Below, in pieces: positions 1-7,312 of a DNA stretch of 24,757 bases; positions within the stretch are counted from its first letter, which is position 1, and every line of letters begins with the position of its first letter. Location: the NCBI GenBank assembly GCA_035455745.1, contig DATIEP010000057.1:1-24757 (forward strand), in the 5' to 3' direction. Made by a program: the position numbers and the translations under genes. Below the pieces are notes generated by a model. It did not search any database, was not told the origin of the DNA, and saw only the letters and a list, made by a program, of their open reading frames with translations. Origin of the DNA: JADGGM01 sp027307005 (lineage in GTDB: Bacteria; Gemmatimonadota; Gemmatimonadetes; Gemmatimonadales; Gemmatimonadaceae).

Positions 1-1170
1 GGGCGCGACGCCGAACAGGAGCACCGCGATCGCGGACACGATGACGGCGACCAGGATCGGCGTGGGCGCGAGCTGAATCTCATCGAGGCGCGGCAAGTTG
101 GGCGGGGCGAACCGTCCTAACGCAGCAAGCAGAAACGCCGCGACGGCAAGCCCGGCTGCGCCGCCGGCGGCTGCGATGAGCACGGCTTCGACCACCAGCT
201 GTCGAATGACATCGCCCGGGGCGGCGCCGAGGGCGCGCCGGATGTCGAGCTCGTGGCTGCGCGAGGATGCCCGGAGCAGCATCAGGTTGCCGACGTTGAG
301 ACAGGCGATGACGAGCAGCAGCGCGACGCCGCTGGTGAGGAGCACCAGCGCCGGCCTGACGTCGCCCAACACGGTATCGGCGAAGGTGGCAGCGTGCGCG
401 CCGGCCAGCGCGAGCTGCGGCTCGAGGCGCCGCTCGATGGCCAGATATTCCGTGGCTGCGTCGGCGACGGATGCGCCGGGCCGCAGGCGGCCGACGGCGA
501 ACGCGGAGACGTCGGATTGCCAGCCGCTCCACATCGGTATCCAGTAGTCGACGTTCGCCGGGTAGTCGAAGCCGGCCGGCGCGATGCCGATGATGCGGTA
601 GGCGACGTTGGCGTACGGGTCGACGAGCCGCGTGCCTAACACTGCCGCGTCGCCGCCGAACGCCTGGTGCCACGCGCGCCAGCTCAACACCAGCGGCTCC
701 GTGCGCGTGGAGTCCGGCCCGGTCGGCGGCTCGTCATCACCCGGATCGAGCAGGCGGCCGAGCGCCGGCCTAACGCCTAACACGTCAAAGAAGTTACCGG
801 TGACCATGCCGCGATCGAGGTCGATCAGCGTGCCGCCGTCGCGGAGCGGCGTCGGCGACGCCGGCCAATGGGCGACGCCCGCGATGTCGCGCATGGTGCG
901 CGAGTTGGCGCGGACTACGGACAGATCCTTGGTCCCCGTCGTCAGATCGCTGTTGGGGTCGCTGCCGTACGTCCACATGACCACCGCGCGGTCCTGTTGA
1001 TCGACCGGGAGGCGTTGGATGAGCACCGTCCGGAACACGGTGAACATGGCGACGGACATGCCGATGCCGAGTCCGAGGATTGCGACAGTGGTGGAGAAGA
1101 AGCCCGGTGTGCGGTGGAACCCTCGCAGGGCGAAGCGGGCGTCGCGGAGCAGTCGGTCGAAGAGTCCCAT
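1..1170 (-). CDS. ADOP/MacB-like ABC transporter permease, N-terminal part (runs off the left edge)
   Basis: Reading the minus strand from an ATG at 1170 gives 390 open residues up to the window edge. The start MGLFDRLLRDARFALRGF, followed by a hydrophobic segment (about residues 24-46), is the typical opening of the Acidobacterial Duplicated Orphan Permease family. A periplasmic MacB_PCD-like region follows, with the family pattern VTGNFFDVLGVRPALGR near residue 135. A second membrane segment (about 275-298, VRPALVLLTSGVALLLVIACLN) leads into the FtsX-type stretch with DIRRALGAAPGDVIRQLV. The missing C-terminal half should hold the second permease unit. These proteins sit in the inner membrane and are thought to work with MacB-type ATPases; the substrate is unknown. 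No clear ribosome binding site precedes the start. The gene is divergent from the MarR regulator, with an operator-like repeat in the shared spacer. The family call is firm; function is not. Confidence 0.88.
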   Translation of the reverse strand, partial: MGLFDRLLRDARFALRGFHRTPGFFSTTVAILGLGIGMSVAMFTVFRTVLIQRLPVDQQDRAVVMWTYGSDPNSDLTTGTKDLSVVRANSRTMRDIAGVAHWPASPTPLRDGGTLIDLDRGMVTGNFFDVLGVRPALGRLLDPGDDEPPTGPDSTRTEPLVLSWRAWHQAFGGDAAVLGTRLVDPYANVAYRIIGIAPAGFDYPANVDYWIPMWSGWQSDVSAFAVGRLRPGASVADAATEYLAIERRLEPQLALAGAHAATFADTVLGDVRPALVLLTSGVALLLVIACLNVGNLMLLRASSRSHELDIRRALGAAPGDVIRQLVVEAVLIAAAGGAAGLAVAAFLLAALGRFAPPNLPRLDEIQLAPTPILVAVIVSAIAVLLFGVAP

Positions 1171-1288
1171 GGTCACTGCAGGCGAGGGGTGGGAGCGGCG
1201 TCGTTGCAAGCTGTCGTGGCCCGCGCAGCGCGGCAAGAGGGCGGTGCGCGGCGCGACGAAAGCCGGCTGCGCCGACCGCCCAAAATAG

Positions 1289-1314
1289 ACAAGGAACTTG
1301 TACAAGGGACTTGT
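1289..1314. promoter_or_regulatory. Tandem 13-bp operator-like repeat upstream of marR-like gene
   Basis: Two adjacent 13-bp units, ACAAGGAACTTGT (1289-1301) and ACAAGGGACTTGT (1302-1314), differ at one base. Each is an inverted repeat, ACAAG-N3-CTTGT. The junction forms a perfect 10-bp palindrome, CTTGTACAAG (1297-1306). The repeat ends 20 bases before the MarR start and lies in the spacer shared with the divergent permease gene. MarR dimers bind short palindromes and commonly autoregulate, so this is the likely operator. That assignment is inferred from position and symmetry. Confidence 0.65.
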
Positions 1315-1329
1315 GCAGTTCGATATATT
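1299..1329 (+). promoter_or_regulatory. Possible promoter of the marR-MFS operon, perhaps leaderless
   Basis: TTGTAC (1299-1304) could serve as a -35 element. TATATT (1324-1329), or GATATA two bases upstream at spacing 17, could serve as the -10. The -10 ends only five bases before the ATG at 1335, so transcription would start at or very near the start codon and give a leaderless mRNA; no Shine-Dalgarno sequence is present. The -35 lies inside the operator-like repeat, as expected for repression. Confidence 0.4.
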
Positions 1330-1334
1330 GCGGC

Positions 1335-1814
1335 ATGCCGACGTCCCGCCCTGCCGATCCGATGGCCGTTCGCCTCGCCGTCGTCATCAAGCGCCTGCGG
1401 GACCGTCTCCGCGAAACCCGCCCGGACCGCGCCAAGCAGCTGCCGATCTCCCATCTCGCCATCCTCAAGCGGCTGCGAGATGGCGGCCCCGCCACCGCCT
1501 CCGCGCTCGCGTCGGCCGAGCACGTGAGCCAGCAGGCCATTGCCCAACACGTCGCGGCGCTCGTGCGCGCCGGGCTCCTGCAAACGAGACAGGATCCATC
1601 GGATGCGCGCAAACGCGTCATTTCCGTCACGCGTGCCGGGCATCGCCTGTTCGAGTCGGCCGCCGACTCGCGGCATGCATGGCTCACCGACATCATCGAC
1701 GCCGAGCTCGGCGCCGCACATCGGCCGGCGCTCGAGCGGGCGATCGCGCTGTTGGAGCGACTCGCCGCGGCGGACGATTCGACGATCGCCGCGCGAGGCG
1801 CGCGCCGCGGATGA
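1335..1814 (+). CDS. MarR-family transcriptional regulator
   Basis: The 159-residue protein has the winged helix-turn-helix of the MarR family. ISHLAILKRLRDGG (about 38-51) leads into the recognition helix region EHVSQQAIAQHVAALVRAGLL (62-82). The wing then has the family-typical DPSDARKRVISVTRAG (87-102). A C-terminal helix (about 125-145) probably completes the dimer interface. The start at 1335 was chosen because the folded domain begins soon after it and a promoter-like -10 ends just upstream; a longer reading frame upstream lacks recognisable protein. Its stop overlaps the exporter start (ATGA), so the two are almost certainly co-translated. It probably represses its own operon through the tandem repeat at 1289-1314, with release by an unknown ligand. 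Confidence 0.9.
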   Translation: MPTSRPADPMAVRLAVVIKRLRDRLRETRPDRAKQLPISHLAILKRLRDGGPATASALASAEHVSQQAIAQHVAALVRAGLLQTRQDPSDARKRVISVTRAGHRLFESAADSRHAWLTDIIDAELGAAHRPALERAIALLERLAAADDSTIAARGARRG

Positions 1815-3085
1815 GCGACCCGATCCCGGATCTCGAAACGCCGACCATCGTTGGGCGCGCCGGCGCGCTTGCGCGCACGACCTTCCTCTCCCTGCGCAAT
1901 CGGAACTTCCGCCTGTACTTCATCGGCCAGATGATCTCCAACACGGGCAACTGGCTGACCAACATCGCTCTCACGCTGCTCATCCTGCACCTCACGCGCA
2001 GCGGACTCGACGTCGGATTGCTCGCCGCCTGCCAGTACGGGCCGATGCTGTTCCTCTCGGCGTGGGGCGGCGCGATTGCCGATCGCGTGGACAAGCGGCG
2101 AATGCTACTGGTGACGCAGAGCCTCGAGATGGCGCAATCGACCGGGCTCGCGATCCTGGCATTCATGCCGCATCCGCCGGTACTCGGCCTGTATGCGTTG
2201 GCGCTGGCCGGCGGCACGTTTCTCTCGTTCGACAATCCGTTGCGCCGGTCGTTCGTGAGCGAGATGGTGCGGCCGGACGATCTGCCGAACGCGGTCGTGC
2301 TCTACAGCACCGTCGTCAACGGGTCGCGGATCTTCGGGCCGGCGCTGGCCGGCCTGCTGATCGTGACGATGGGCTACGGCTGGTGCTTCACCGTGGATGC
2401 GGCGTCGTACATTGCGGTGCTCGTGTGTCTGGTGAAGATGCGAGAGGACGAGTTGTACCGCACGCCGCGCGGGCGGGGCGGGAAGGGCGCCGTACGCGAG
2501 GGTCTGCGCTACGTGTTCGACACGCCGATCTTGTGGATCAGCTTCGCGATGCTCGCCGTGATCGGGACGCTGTCCTACAACTTCAGCGTCACGCTGCCGA
2601 TCTTCGTGACGCGCGTGCTGCATGGGTCGGACGAGACGTACACGCTGCTCTATTCCGTGTTCAGCGTCGGCGCGGTGGTCTGCTCGTTGGTCGTCGCGCA
2701 CCGCGGATTCGTGCGGCTCCGGGATCTCGTGTTGGGCGCGGCAGCGTTGGGCGTGACCATCCTTGCGCTCGCCGCGACGTCGTCGTCGTGGCTGGCGATG
2801 GTGCTGATCTTTCCGGTGGGCATGGCGAGCATCGCCTACATGACGGCGACGACGACCATCGTCCAGATGGAGTCGCGCCAGGACATGCACGGACGGGTGT
2901 TGGCGTTGCAGGCCGTGCTGATCATCGGGCCGACGGCCGTGGGCGGTCCGCTGCTCGGGTGGTTGGCCGACCTGTTAGGCGGACGCGCGCCGCTCATCCT
3001 CGGCGGTATCGCCGCGATCATCGCGGCGGGCATCGGCTATGCCGCCAGTCCTCGCCGGGCTCGCCTTACGCCGGAAGCGCGGTGA
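1811..3085 (+). CDS. MFS transporter, MFS_3/EntS-like exporter
   Basis: This is a 424-residue inner-membrane protein with about 12 hydrophobic segments. The N-terminal cytoplasmic lead FLSLRNRNFRLYFIGQMIS (about 25-43) is typical of the MFS_3 group. The loop between membrane segments 2 and 3 carries motif A, GGAIADRVDKRRM (about 86-98). SFDNPLRRSFVSEMV (139-153) matches the segment 4-5 region of these exporters. The length is normal. The start ATG overlaps the marR stop by four bases, which indicates translational coupling. A MarR-MFS pair usually means drug or toxic-compound efflux controlled by the substrate; the actual substrate cannot be read from the sequence. Its 3' end overlaps the convergent PIN-domain gene by 20 bases. 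Confidence 0.9.
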   Translation: MSDPIPDLETPTIVGRAGALARTTFLSLRNRNFRLYFIGQMISNTGNWLTNIALTLLILHLTRSGLDVGLLAACQYGPMLFLSAWGGAIADRVDKRRMLLVTQSLEMAQSTGLAILAFMPHPPVLGLYALALAGGTFLSFDNPLRRSFVSEMVRPDDLPNAVVLYSTVVNGSRIFGPALAGLLIVTMGYGWCFTVDAASYIAVLVCLVKMREDELYRTPRGRGGKGAVREGLRYVFDTPILWISFAMLAVIGTLSYNFSVTLPIFVTRVLHGSDETYTLLYSVFSVGAVVCSLVVAHRGFVRLRDLVLGAAALGVTILALAATSSSWLAMVLIFPVGMASIAYMTATTTIVQMESRQDMHGRVLALQAVLIIGPTAVGGPLLGWLADLLGGRAPLILGGIAAIIAAGIGYAASPRRARLTPEAR

Positions 3086-3503
3086 CGAAACGCAACGGAA
3101 TGACGCGCTTGATGATCGCGAAATCGCGCGCGTTTGCCGTGATGAGCGTTGCGCCACGTTCGCGGCAAGTTGCCGCGATCAGGAGATCGTTCTGAAACGA
3201 GGCTGTGGCAAGGCTCGCCTCGTATCGCCTTCCGCTCCGCAATCGTCGGCGCGCGTCCGCGGTGATGCGCCACGTCGACTCGCCGGGCACGAGCACGCGC
3301 TCACGCGTTCGAAACGGTCGCACGAGCCAACGTTCCCAGGCAGCGGCGTGCTCGGCGTCGCGTGCACCGACTGCCACCTCGTACACTACGATGGCGCTCA
3401 GCCACAGGCACTTGAGTTGTCGCTGCTGAAAGTCAGCGAGCGCCAGTCCGAACGCGGGCTCGTTCAACGCCCGGATGTACAGGTTGGTGTCGAGAAGGTA
3501 CAC
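3066..3503 (-). CDS. PIN-domain ribonuclease toxin, VapC-like
   Basis: The 145-residue protein has the PIN fold and its acidic metal-binding residues: D5 (YLLDTNLYI), E42 (VVYEVAVGA), D106 (FQNDLLIAATC) and D127 (TANARDFAII). VapC toxins are Mg-dependent endoribonucleases that cut tRNA or rRNA when not held by antitoxin. The start is a GTG at 3503, because DTN must lie near the N terminus; no clear ribosome binding site precedes it. The gene lies 42 bases downstream of the ribbon-helix-helix gene on the same strand, the usual antitoxin-toxin order. Its 3' end overlaps the convergent MFS gene by 20 bases. The family call is firm; toxicity and target are inferred. Confidence 0.88.
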   Translation of the reverse strand: MYLLDTNLYIRALNEPAFGLALADFQQRQLKCLWLSAIVVYEVAVGARDAEHAAAWERWLVRPFRTRERVLVPGESTWRITADARRRLRSGRRYEASLATASFQNDLLIAATCRERGATLITANARDFAIIKRVIPLRFVTALPA

Positions 3504-3545
3504 GTGTGACGCGTGGGCTTGGTCAGCGCAATGGAGCCGCGATGC

Positions 3546-3914
3546 TCAGCGTCGCTGGGTGCGCTCGCGACCGATATAAAAGCCGGAGAAGTCGAGCGCG
3601 TCGGGCTCGTCGAACACGTGCTGAAAGCCGCCGCGGCCGAACATCGCGTCAGCGCCGGCTCGCATCTCGCGCTCGAGGGCCAACACGTCCAAGGCGATGT
3701 CCATGGCGCTTGCGATTGCGTCGCGTTCGGTTTTCGCGCCGAGGGCGATGCGCAACTGATCGAGACGGTGCTGATCGAGGTCGAAATTCTTGCGGCGCAC
3801 CATGACTGCGGCCTCCTTGACGCGTGCCGTTTCCTCCGCGGCCGTGGCGGGGTATCGCTTCGTGCGAGCGCGTCCAGCTCCGGATGTCGTTCCACGCTTC
3901 TTGCGAGCGGCCAT
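3546..3914 (-). CDS. Ribbon-helix-helix antitoxin-like protein paired with the PIN toxin
   Basis: The 122-residue protein has a basic, probably disordered N terminus (MAARKKRG...). A ribbon-helix-helix-like block follows at about 39-80: the strand VRRKNFDLDQHRLDQLRIALG, then helices KTERDAIASAMDIALDVL. The acidic and aromatic tail (about 95-115, HVFDEPDALDFSGFYIG) could wrap and inhibit the toxin. An ATG start at 3914 is favoured by GAGG five bases upstream on the minus strand. An internal Met at residue 38, just before the DNA-binding strand, is an alternative start. It probably represses its own operon through the AT-rich region upstream. It does not closely resemble a classical VapB in the parts I can recognise, so the antitoxin role rests on the fold and on gene order. 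Confidence 0.72.
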   Translation of the reverse strand: MAARKKRGTTSGAGRARTKRYPATAAEETARVKEAAVMVRRKNFDLDQHRLDQLRIALGAKTERDAIASAMDIALDVLALEREMRAGADAMFGRGGFQHVFDEPDALDFSGFYIGRERTQRR

Positions 3915-3927
3915 AAACGCCTCAGGC

Positions 3928-3958
3928 TTGATACATAAAATAAGTACAGAATATATAC
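3928..3958 (-). promoter_or_regulatory. AT-rich promoter region of the toxin-antitoxin pair
   Basis: About 30 bases directly upstream of the antitoxin gene are strikingly AT-rich (minus strand reads TATATATTCTG, then TACTTATTTTATGTATC) within otherwise GC-rich DNA. Several -10-like hexamers are possible, so I do not assign one. The position fits the promoter and autoregulatory operator of a toxin-antitoxin operon. Confidence 0.4.
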
Positions 3959-4157
3959 ACCAGGCGTATCATGCGGAAGGGGAGGGACGCGCGACGCGGC
4001 ACGCCTTCGGGACGTTACGGCGCCATCCGCGTATGGCCGAGTCCACGCCTGACCGGTAGCGCGTCGACCGTGAGACGTGAGGCATGCGCCTTGCTCATCG
4101 AGGTCACACTGGTCCCGCCGTGCACCGCGGTGGGCGTGATGCGTCAGGAGGAGCTGC

Positions 4158-4469
4158 ATGTACGCTGTCGTTCGCGAAACAACCTATCCCTCACACACGA
4201 CGCTTGGCGATCGGCCGGAGTTCAAGGCGTTTCAGGACGCACACAGTGCGCAGCCCGGCTACCGTGGCACCGTCGTCACCCACATCGGCAACGACCGCTA
4301 CATCACGGTGACGTTGTGGGAGAAGGCGGATGACATGCGTGCGGCCCGAGAGGCGATCGGACCCGTGGTCGAACAACTCATCGAGCCGATCATGAGCGCA
4401 CCGTCGCGGCTTATCGGCACCGGCGAGGTGGCCTTCATGGACATCGGCGACGACGGTAAGGCGGGTTAG
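4158..4469 (+). CDS. Small ABM-like (dimeric alpha-beta barrel) protein
   Basis: The 103-residue protein starts MYAVVRETTY and contains YRGTVVTHIGNDRYITVTLWEKADDMRAAREAIGPVVEQLIEP. This is the strand-helix pattern of antibiotic-biosynthesis-monooxygenase-type ferredoxin-like barrels, in which a TLWE/ADDMRAA-like segment is common. Such proteins are small dimeric enzymes or ligand-binding proteins; no substrate can be inferred. The start is supported by a strong AGGAGG (4146-4151) six bases upstream. It appears to be a single-gene unit. The stop codon TAG lies inside a copy of the dispersed GTTAGGC motif. Without a profile search the family assignment is moderate. Confidence 0.75.
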   Translation: MYAVVRETTYPSHTTLGDRPEFKAFQDAHSAQPGYRGTVVTHIGNDRYITVTLWEKADDMRAAREAIGPVVEQLIEPIMSAPSRLIGTGEVAFMDIGDDGKAG

Positions 4470-4511
4470 GCGAGGGTAGAGGAGCGGTGACGCGGGCCGT
4501 CATCGTCACAG

Positions 4512-4536
4512 TACTATAGTAGGAACAGACGTTCCC
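4512..4536. promoter_or_regulatory. Palindromic operator-like element upstream of the phosphoesterase-sigma operon
   Basis: A perfect palindrome TACTATAGTA (4512-4521) abuts an inverted repeat GGAAC-AGAC-GTTCC (4522-4535). TATAGT...GACGTTCCC (4515-4536) resembles the element at 12639-12659 in front of the multicopper oxidase gene. It lies about 110-130 bases upstream of the next start codon. It could be a repressor site or the GGAAC -35 of an ECF-type promoter; I cannot decide between these. Confidence 0.4.
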
Positions 4537-4644
4537 CTGACTTCTTGCCGGATAACCGAGCTCGGCACGTCGGGAATAAATGCCTCAGTGCTCCGGTCTG
4601 GATGGAGGACAATGACCTCCATGCTTTCTACCGGAGACGGGCCG

Positions 4645-5964
4645 ATGAGTCATGAACACGATCACGACGCGCACGATCGCCCGACGGGCGGCAACTACAT
4701 CACCACATCGGAGACAGACGACGGCATCGATCGACGCGGCTTCCTCCGCTGCATGGCCTGGGCGGGAACGGCCACCGTCTGGGCCATGGCCGGCGGCGTT
4801 CCCAAGTCCTTCCTCGCCAGCCGGATCCATTTCCTAACGGAAGCCGAACGCGCGAGTATTTTCTTCGCGCAGATCAGCGACAGCCACATCGGGTTCAGCA
4901 AGCAGGCAAACATGGACGTCACGGCAACGCTGCAGCAGGCCGTCGCGCGCGTCAACGCGCTGCCGCAAACGCCGGCGCTGGTCCTCCACACGGGCGACAT
5001 CACGCAGCTCGCCAAACCCGACGAATTCGATACCGCGCACCAGGTCCTGGGCGGCCTCAAGAGCGACCGCGTATTTTACGTGCCCGGCGAACACGACGTC
5101 GCCACCGACAACGGCGCGTCGTATCTCGCGCGCTATGGTAAAGGGACGAAGGGCGGTGGATGGTACAGCTTCGATCATACGGGCGTCCACTTCATCGCTC
5201 TGGTCAACGTCTTGAATCTCAAAGCGGGCGGCTTGGGAACGCTCGGCGCCGAGCAGTTGGCGTGGCTCAAGAGGGACGTGTCCGGGCTGTCGAGCAGCAC
5301 ACCGATCGTCGTGTTTGCGCATATTCCGTTGTGGACAGTGTATCCGCAGTGGGGATGGGGCACCGACGATTCGGAGCAGGCGCTCGGACTGCTCAAGCGA
5401 TTCGGATCGGTGACGGTGCTCAACGGCCACATTCACCAGATCGTGCAAAAGGTCGAAGGCAACATGGCGTTTCACACGGCGATGTCGACCGCGTTCCCGC
5501 AGCCGGCGCCCGGCACCGCGCCGGCGCCCGGCCCGATGACGGTCGACGCCGGTCGCCTAACGAGCGTGTTGGGCATCGCGGATGTGACGTTCGTTCCGGG
5601 CCGGTCGCATCTGGCGATCGTGGACGCGACGCTGTCGGGGAAGCCGCCGGCGTTCGACGCCGCGGCGCAGGATGCGGCGCAGCGGCCCGCGACGCGGCGC
5701 GCGCTGGTGCTCGGGCCCGGCCAGATCGGCATCGACAACTTCCAGTTCTCGCCGGCCGCCCTCTCGGTGCCGCGCGGCACGACGGTCACGTGGATCAACA
5801 ACGATGACGTGCCGCATCTGATCGTGAACGTCGAGCGGCGGTTCACGCAGTCGCCGGTGCTGGATACGGGTCAGCGCTTCAGCGCGACGCTCGACCGGCC
5901 CGGCACGTACAAGTACTTCTGCTCGCTGCATCCCATGATGCAGGGCACGATCGTGGTCAAGTAG
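4645..5964 (+). CDS. Tat-exported calcineurin-like metallophosphoesterase with C-terminal cupredoxin domain
   Basis: The 439-residue protein opens with a His/Asp-rich segment (MSHEHDHDAHD). A twin-arginine signal follows, DRRGFLRCMAWAGTATVWA (about 29-47). The phosphoesterase domain carries DSH (79-81), GD (117-118), GEHD (148-151, in place of the usual GNHD), H226 and GHIH (261-264). A linker follows, then a cupredoxin domain (about 360-439) with likely copper ligands H391, C426, H429 and M431 or M432 (YFCSLHPMMQG). It should act in the periplasm as a metal-dependent phosphohydrolase with an added type 1 copper or electron-transfer module. The start at 4645 has GGAG eight bases upstream; ATG 4612 (GGAGG three bases away), ATG 4621 and GTG 4588 are in-frame alternatives. 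The ECF sigma gene starts 20 bases downstream, which suggests an operon. Confidence 0.88.
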   Translation: MSHEHDHDAHDRPTGGNYITTSETDDGIDRRGFLRCMAWAGTATVWAMAGGVPKSFLASRIHFLTEAERASIFFAQISDSHIGFSKQANMDVTATLQQAVARVNALPQTPALVLHTGDITQLAKPDEFDTAHQVLGGLKSDRVFYVPGEHDVATDNGASYLARYGKGTKGGGWYSFDHTGVHFIALVNVLNLKAGGLGTLGAEQLAWLKRDVSGLSSSTPIVVFAHIPLWTVYPQWGWGTDDSEQALGLLKRFGSVTVLNGHIHQIVQKVEGNMAFHTAMSTAFPQPAPGTAPAPGPMTVDAGRLTSVLGIADVTFVPGRSHLAIVDATLSGKPPAFDAAAQDAAQRPATRRALVLGPGQIGIDNFQFSPAALSVPRGTTVTWINNDDVPHLIVNVERRFTQSPVLDTGQRFSATLDRPGTYKYFCSLHPMMQGTIVVK

Positions 5965-5984
5965 CGGAGGGTCGCACCGGAGCA

Positions 5985-6509
5985 ATGGCCCAACGGACCG
6001 CCGACGGTTTCGAGGCGCGCATTCTGCCGCACCTGGACGACGCGTATACGCTCGCCCGCCACTTGTTAGGCGACGAACACGACGCGCAGGACGCCGTCCA
6101 GGATGCGGCATTGCGGGCGTTCCGGCACTTCGCGGGCTTTCGCGGCGACAACGCGCGCGCCTGGTTGCTGTCGATCGTGCGCAACTGCTGTCACACGCTG
6201 CGTGCGGGGCGGGCGGTGGATCGGGCCACCGTTCCGTTCGGCGAGCAGCACCTCGCGATCGTCCGCGACAGCGATCGCACGGACGCGGCGGCGATCGCGC
6301 AGTCCGATCGTGCGTTAGTCGCGCAGGCGCTCGCCGAGATGCCGGTGGAGTTTCGCGAGGTGCTGGTGCTGCGCGAGGTGCAGGGTCTGTCGTACGCCGA
6401 GATCGGCGACGTCGTCGGCGTGCCGGCGGGCACGGTGATGTCGCGGCTGTCGCGCGCGCGGCGCCGGCTGGCGGAGAAGTTAGGCCTGACGGGCAAGGAG
6501 GCGAGCTGA
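5985..6509 (+). CDS. ECF-type RNA polymerase sigma factor
   Basis: The 174-residue protein has only regions sigma-2 and sigma-4, as in extracytoplasmic-function sigma factors. Sigma-2 includes AYTLARHLLGDEHDAQDAVQ (20-39), then ALRAFRHFAGFRGDNARAWL. Sigma-4 includes LAEMPVEFREVLVLREVQGL (116-135) and the helix-turn-helix YAEIGDVVGVPAGTVMSRLS (137-156). It would direct RNA polymerase to a small regulon, possibly including this operon. The start at 5985 is the first in-frame ATG after the phosphoesterase stop; GGAGGG at 5966-5971 is 13 bases away and GGAG is two bases away, so initiation may depend partly on coupling. Its stop overlaps the anti-sigma start (TGATG). The regulon is unknown. Confidence 0.95.
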   Translation: MAQRTADGFEARILPHLDDAYTLARHLLGDEHDAQDAVQDAALRAFRHFAGFRGDNARAWLLSIVRNCCHTLRAGRAVDRATVPFGEQHLAIVRDSDRTDAAAIAQSDRALVAQALAEMPVEFREVLVLREVQGLSYAEIGDVVGVPAGTVMSRLSRARRRLAEKLGLTGKEAS

Positions 6510-7312
6510 TGCAATGCGCTGAGTGCCGGGCCCTCCTCGACGCGTATCTGGACGCCGCGCTGCCCGAGGGCGAGCGGGCGGCGGTGCGCGAACACCTGGC
6601 CGGCTGCGCCGAGTGCGCGCGCGAGCTCGCGGCGCTCGGGCGTGCGTCCTCTCTCGCGCAGGAGCATCTGGTGCACTATCGAGCGCCCGACGTGTTGAAA
6701 GCGCGCATCGCGAGCGCGATCGCCGGCGAGCGCGCGGAGCCGGCGGCGGGGCTGTCCTCGCCGACCGCGCGGTCGCGCCGGTGGTGGCCGCTGGTGGCGG
6801 CCGGCGTGCTGATCGCGCTGGCGAGCAGCGGCCTAACGTACGCGGTGCTGCGCGGCGCCGGCGGTACGGCGCAGACGGTGGCCGATGAGGTGCTGGCGAG
6901 CCACATCCGATCGCTCATGCCCGGCCATCTGACCGATGTGCAATCGACGAACGAACACAATGTGAAACCGTGGTTCAACGGCAGGCTCGACCTGTCGCCG
7001 GCCGTGCCGGCCCTCGATTCGGCCGGCTTCCCGCTGGTCGGCGGGCGGCTGGACTACGTCGACGGCCGCGTCGTCGCGGTGGTGGTGTACGGGCGGCGAC
7101 AGCACCTGATCAACGTGTACTCGTGGCCGGAGCAGGGGTCTAACGAGGACGAGGCGACCACGAGTGCGCGCGGCTATCACATGGTGCACTGGCGGTCGGG
7201 CAACGTCGAGTACTGGGTCGTGTCGGATCTCGAGTCCGGCGAGCTCGCGAAGTTCGTGGCGTTGTATCGACAGGCGGACAAAGCCGGAGGGCGGACCGAG
7301 CGCCGACCGTGA
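6509..7312 (+). CDS. Membrane anti-sigma factor with N-terminal zinc-binding (ZAS-like) domain
   Basis: The 267-residue protein begins MQCAECRALLDAYLD. It has the zinc-binding anti-sigma signature H29-x3-C33-x2-C36 (REHLAGCAECAREL), with C3 and C6 also nearby. A basic segment and one membrane helix follow (about 93-113, WPLVAAGVLIALASSGLTYAV). The periplasmic domain of about 150 residues includes VKPWFNGRLDLSPAVPALDS and a GGRLDYVDGRVVAVVVYGRR stretch, a pattern common in anti-sigma factors paired with ECF sigmas. It should hold the upstream sigma factor at the membrane until a periplasmic signal arrives. The start codon shares one base with the sigma stop, so translation is coupled. The last codons lie in a short local duplication (7269-7355). 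Confidence 0.92.
   Translation: MQCAECRALLDAYLDAALPEGERAAVREHLAGCAECARELAALGRASSLAQEHLVHYRAPDVLKARIASAIAGERAEPAAGLSSPTARSRRWWPLVAAGVLIALASSGLTYAVLRGAGGTAQTVADEVLASHIRSLMPGHLTDVQSTNEHNVKPWFNGRLDLSPAVPALDSAGFPLVGGRLDYVDGRVVAVVVYGRRQHLINVYSWPEQGSNEDEATTSARGYHMVHWRSGNVEYWVVSDLESGELAKFVALYRQADKAGGRTERRP

Noticed and set aside
794..1990. Minus-strand open frame of 398 codons overlapping permease, MarR and MFS genes
   Set aside because: The translation is low-complexity and crosses three well-supported genes; the permease is in a different minus-strand frame.
4487..4509. GTGACG...CGTCAC inverted repeat after the ABM-like gene as a terminator
   Set aside because: The stem is only six pairs with an 11-base loop and no T-run; it could equally be chance.
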